Of a stretch of DNA of 7,403 nt, positions 5,366-7,403 are shown in pieces. Made by a program: the position numbers and the translations under genes. Location of the stretch: the NCBI GenBank assembly GCA_902797915.1, contig CADBUK010000131.1, positions 1 through 7,403 of the forward strand, written 5' to 3'. The notes under the pieces are model-generated. The model saw only the letters and a list, made by a program, of their open reading frames with translations, did not search any database and was not told where the DNA came from. The stretch is from Oscillospiraceae bacterium (GTDB lineage Bacteria > Bacillota > Clostridia > Oscillospirales > Acutalibacteraceae). Each line of letters begins with the position of its first letter. Positions within the stretch are counted from its first letter, which is position 1.

Positions 5366-5378
5366 TTAACGTAATGTC

Positions 5379-5407
5379 ATTATATAATAGTTGCTACTGT
5401 TTGTCAA
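5379..5407 (-). promoter_or_regulatory. Sigma-A-type promoter of the leader-aroF-pheA operon
   Basis: On the minus strand TTGACA (5402-5407) and TATAAT (5379-5384) are both perfect consensus hexamers with exactly 17 bases between them. Transcription would start near 5372, about 50 bases before the leader peptide ATG. Such a strong core promoter fits control after initiation, by attenuation. I see no clear repressor palindrome over it. Confidence 0.9.
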
Positions 5408-5414
5408 CAGTCTG

Positions 5415-5444
5415 AGAGCGCCCACGCAAATGTGTGAGCGCTCT
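5415..5444 (-). terminator. Hairpin just after uxuB, lacking a U-tract
   Basis: AGAGCGC (5438-5444 as transcribed) pairs with GCGCTCT (5415-5421), extended inward by about five more pairs with one mismatch and a short loop. It begins 5 bases after the uxuB stop. The minus strand continues CAGACTG with no U-run, so it is a poor intrinsic terminator. It may instead be a 3'-end stabiliser, a weak or Rho-assisted terminator, or an insulator for the promoter whose -35 starts 8 bases further on. Confidence 0.55.
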
Positions 5445-5449
5445 TTGGA

Positions 5450-6298
5450 TTATACGCCTGAATAAGCGTTGAAGCCGCCATCAACGGGAATGTTAACGCC
5501 CGTGATGAAGCCGCTGTAAGCCTCGTCGCAGAGGAAGAGAAGCGTACCGTCAAGCTCCTCGGGGTTACCGAAGCGAGCCATCGGAGTAGCGGCAAGGATT
5601 TTGCCCGTGCGCTCCGTCGGAGAGCCGTCCTCATTCCAGAGGAGCGCGGCGTTTTGCTTTGTTGAGAAGAAGCCCGGTGCAATTGCGTTAACGCGGATTC
5701 CCATAGGAGCGAAATGAACAGCCATCCACTCCGTAAAGTTCTTAACCGCCGCCTTTGCCGCAGAATATGCGGGAATTCTGGTAAGCGGACGGAAAGCGTT
5801 CATTGAGGTAATCATAACGATACAGGCATTTTCCTTTTCAACCATATCGCGCGCGAAAACCTGAGTAGGAATAAGCGTGCCGAGGAAGTTGAGATTGAAA
5901 ACAAAGCTGATGCCCGCAGGGTCCAAATCAAAAAAGGTTTTGATATTCTCATCCTTCTGAAGCAAATCGATTTTCTCAAGGGTGTCCTTAGTAGTTGTAC
6001 CCTTGGGGTTATTGCCGCCCGCGCCGTTTAGAAGAATATCGCAGGTGCCGAGCTTTTCGGCAATAACGTCGCGTGCCTGCTGCATAGACTCAAGCTCAAG
6101 CACGTTGCAGCCAACCGCAATTGCGGTGCCGCCGTCGGCAACTATTTCGTCCGCACATTTCTGCGCAGCCTCTTCGTTTAAATCAAGCACGGCAACCTTG
6201 CAGCCCTGCTTGGCAAGCGTTTTTGCGAACGCGCCGCAAAGCACACCGCCGCCGCCTGTTACAACCGCAACCCTGCCTTTTAAATTTTCGTGAGTCAT
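5450..6298 (-). CDS. uxuB: D-mannonate oxidoreductase (fructuronate reductase), short-chain dehydrogenase type
   Basis: A 282-residue cytosolic NAD(P)-dependent enzyme interconverting D-fructuronate and D-mannonate in hexuronate catabolism. Rossmann motif TGGGGVLC is at 14-21, D39 after the second strand (favours NAD), NGAGG at 91-95, and catalytic S165, Y178 and K182 (YSAAK). The C-terminal half (VHFAPMGIRVNAIAPGFF; PVDGGFNAYSGV) closely recalls the B. subtilis YjmF/UxuB form, which is unrelated to the long-chain dehydrogenase UxuB of E. coli. The start is ATG at 6298, preceded by AAAGGA with a 6-base gap. An open frame continues upstream to 6397, but only by overlapping uxuA, and its extra residues do not look like this family. 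It lies 4 bases after uxuA, so the pair is co-transcribed and probably translationally coupled. It is followed by a hairpin without a U-tract. Confidence 0.93.
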   Translation of the reverse strand: MTHENLKGRVAVVTGGGGVLCGAFAKTLAKQGCKVAVLDLNEEAAQKCADEIVADGGTAIAVGCNVLELESMQQARDVIAEKLGTCDILLNGAGGNNPKGTTTKDTLEKIDLLQKDENIKTFFDLDPAGISFVFNLNFLGTLIPTQVFARDMVEKENACIVMITSMNAFRPLTRIPAYSAAKAAVKNFTEWMAVHFAPMGIRVNAIAPGFFSTKQNAALLWNEDGSPTERTGKILAATPMARFGNPEELDGTLLFLCDEAYSGFITGVNIPVDGGFNAYSGV

Positions 6299-6302
6299 AT
6301 TA

Positions 6303-7376
6303 TTATTCCTTTCTGCTCTTTTCAACGGCTTCCCAGAGACCGTTGAGGTAGCACACACCGAGCGCGCGGTCATAAAGTCCGTAGCCAGGTCTTGCAACCT
6401 CGCCCCAAATCATTCTGCCGTGGTCGGGGCGGATATAGCCGTCAAACCCCGCGTTCTGAAGCGCCTTAACAATCTCGTACATATCAAGCGAGCCCGCGTT
6501 GCTTTCGTGTGAGGTTTCGTTGAACCACTGGTCATTATGCTGAACGTTGCGCAGGTGGGCGAAATAAATCCTTTCGCCTATAACGGGGTCGTTAATCATA
6601 TCAACAATATCGTTTTTCGGGCTTGCGCCGAGAGAGCCCGTGCAGAGCGTTAAGCCGTTATACTTGCTTGGAACCATTGTGAGCAGCTTAATAAGCGCGT
6701 CCTTACCCGTAATAATTCTCGGCAGACCGAAAATGCCCCACGGTGGGTCGTCGGGATGGATTGCCATTTTGACGTCACATTCCTCGCAAACGGGCATAAT
6801 TGCGTCAAGAAAATACTTGAGGTTAACCCACAAATCCTCAGCGGTTACGCCCTTATATTTTTCAAACAGCTCCTTGATTTCGCCCATTCTTTCGGTTTCC
6901 CATCCGGGCATTGCGTAGCCGTTTGAATTGTCGTCAATCTCCCTGAACATATCCTCGGGCGATTTGCCCTCCACCTGCTTGCCGTCGTAGCAAAGGCAGG
7001 TTGAGCCGTCGGGAAGCGGCATATAAAGGTCCGTCCTCGTCCAGTCAAACACGGGCATAAAATTGTAGCAAATACATTTTACGCCAACCTTTGCAAGATT
7101 GCGGATTGAGGTTTTGTAATTCTCAATCAGGTCATCCCTTGTTGGCGCGCCGAGTTTAATATCCTCGTGAACATTGACGCTTTCAATACACTCCATTGTT
7201 AAGCCTGCGGCAGTGATTTCGTCATACATAGCCTGAACGCGTTCCATAGTCCACGCCTCGCCCGCGGGCAAATCGTGCAGAGCGGGAACAACGCCGACAA
7301 CGTTCGGAATCTGCTTTATCTGCTCAAGCGTTACAGTGTCAAGCTTGCTGCCGAACCAGCGGAAAGTCATCTGCAT
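6303..7376 (-). CDS. uxuA: Mannonate dehydratase
   Basis: A 357-residue cytosolic metal-dependent enzyme that dehydrates D-mannonate to 2-keto-3-deoxygluconate, the step after UxuB. It is a TIM-barrel enzyme of the xylose-isomerase-like fold. The N-terminus MTFRWFG is typical, and predicted metal ligands are H207 (HPDDPPWG), C245 (CTGSLG), H274 (FAHLRNV) and D318 (RPDHGR). The length agrees with B. subtilis UxuA (about 359) and is shorter than the E. coli protein (394). The start is ATG at 7376, with AAGGAGGTT at 7383-7391 about 8 bases upstream; a second Met at residue 3 is less well spaced. The gene is complete, and its promoter lies beyond the right edge. The uxuA-uxuB order suggests a glucuronate or pectin-derived uronate utilisation operon, with other members (such as uxaC, a kinase or transporters) probably upstream and outside the window. 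Confidence 0.95.
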   Translation of the reverse strand: MQMTFRWFGSKLDTVTLEQIKQIPNVVGVVPALHDLPAGEAWTMERVQAMYDEITAAGLTMECIESVNVHEDIKLGAPTRDDLIENYKTSIRNLAKVGVKCICYNFMPVFDWTRTDLYMPLPDGSTCLCYDGKQVEGKSPEDMFREIDDNSNGYAMPGWETERMGEIKELFEKYKGVTAEDLWVNLKYFLDAIMPVCEECDVKMAIHPDDPPWGIFGLPRIITGKDALIKLLTMVPSKYNGLTLCTGSLGASPKNDIVDMINDPVIGERIYFAHLRNVQHNDQWFNETSHESNAGSLDMYEIVKALQNAGFDGYIRPDHGRMIWGEVARPGYGLYDRALGVCYLNGLWEAVEKSRKE

Positions 7377-7382
7377 AAAAAC

Positions 7383-7391
7383 AACCTCCTT
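7383..7391 (-). promoter_or_regulatory. Strong ribosome binding site of uxuA
   Basis: The minus strand reads AAGGAGGTT, an almost complete complement to the 16S 3' end, about 8 bases before the ATG at 7376. It settles the start codon. No promoter is visible in the 12 bases remaining to the window edge. Confidence 0.85.
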
Positions 7392-7403
7392 ATTTTTATA
7401 TTA

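Noticed and set aside
5129..5410. T-box riboswitch as the control element of aroF-pheA
   Set aside because: No T-box consensus or stem I-like architecture is visible on the transcribed strand, whereas a translated Phe-rich ORF and a competing antiterminator explain the structure.
5233..5415. Sixty-codon plus-strand frame across the aroF leader
   Set aside because: It is antisense to the leader peptide and attenuator; its Lys/Leu-rich composition is explained by the reverse complement of Phe codons and the AT-rich promoter.
6299..6397. Longer uxuB start at 6397
   Set aside because: The extension overlaps the 3' end of uxuA, does not resemble the SDR family, and the ATG at 6298 has a good ribosome site.
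5114..7376. Identical N-termini MQMTF in DAHP synthase and UxuA, considered as a duplicated translation-start cassette
   Set aside because: The upstream sequences and ribosome sites differ and the codons are not identical (CAA versus CAG, TTT versus TTC). Met-Thr-Phe is native to UxuA, so five shared residues are most likely coincidence.
1..7403. CRISPR arrays, insertion sequences, tRNA or rRNA genes
   Set aside because: No regularly spaced direct repeats, terminal inverted repeats with a transposase, tRNA cloverleaf or rRNA-like sequence was seen on either strand.

Overview
The window looks like chromosome of a low-to-medium G+C anaerobic Firmicute of the class Clostridia. The protein signatures point there: a short DtxR-type regulator, a clostridial 'RSRP' ACT domain in PheA, and the short-chain-dehydrogenase form of UxuB. 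Promoters are AT-rich sigma-A type with strong AGGAGG-like ribosome sites. This is inference from sequence features. No rRNA, tRNA, CRISPR array, transposase or phage gene is visible. All complete genes lie on the minus strand, so transcription runs from high to low coordinates. The only plus-strand gene is a fragment at the left edge.

Layout in transcription order. (1) 7376-5450: uxuA and uxuB, two consecutive steps of glucuronate/fructuronate breakdown, 4 bases apart. (2) 5410-2997: an aromatic amino acid unit. It has a strong promoter, a transcribed leader encoding a 32-residue peptide with seven Phe, a terminator, then DAHP synthase (aroF) and chorismate mutase/prephenate dehydratase (pheA). 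These are the entry step of the shikimate pathway and the committed steps to phenylalanine. (3) 2904-644: a metal-efflux unit with a promoter, an ArsR/SmtB-like operator, a 72-residue HMA metallochaperone, a P1B-2-type (Zn/Cd/Pb) ATPase without its own HMA domain, and a terminator. (4) 600-153: a DtxR/MntR-family metalloregulator with its own promoter and candidate operators. It ends at a bidirectional terminator shared with the plus-strand fragment of an unrecognised membrane protein.

The most interesting element is the aroF-pheA leader (5129-5373). It reads as a complete ribosome-mediated attenuator of the kind known from enteric pheA: a ribosome-bound Phe-rich mini-ORF, a terminator with a U-tract, a competing antiterminator of 6 + 6 pairs built from the last codons of the peptide, and a possible third pairing that would release the terminator. 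The T-box consensus usual for Firmicute amino acid genes is not visible. Second is the metal-efflux unit: its promoter carries an ArsR/CzrA-like palindrome, but no ArsR gene is in the window, and the adjacent regulator belongs to a different family with its own, different repeat elements.
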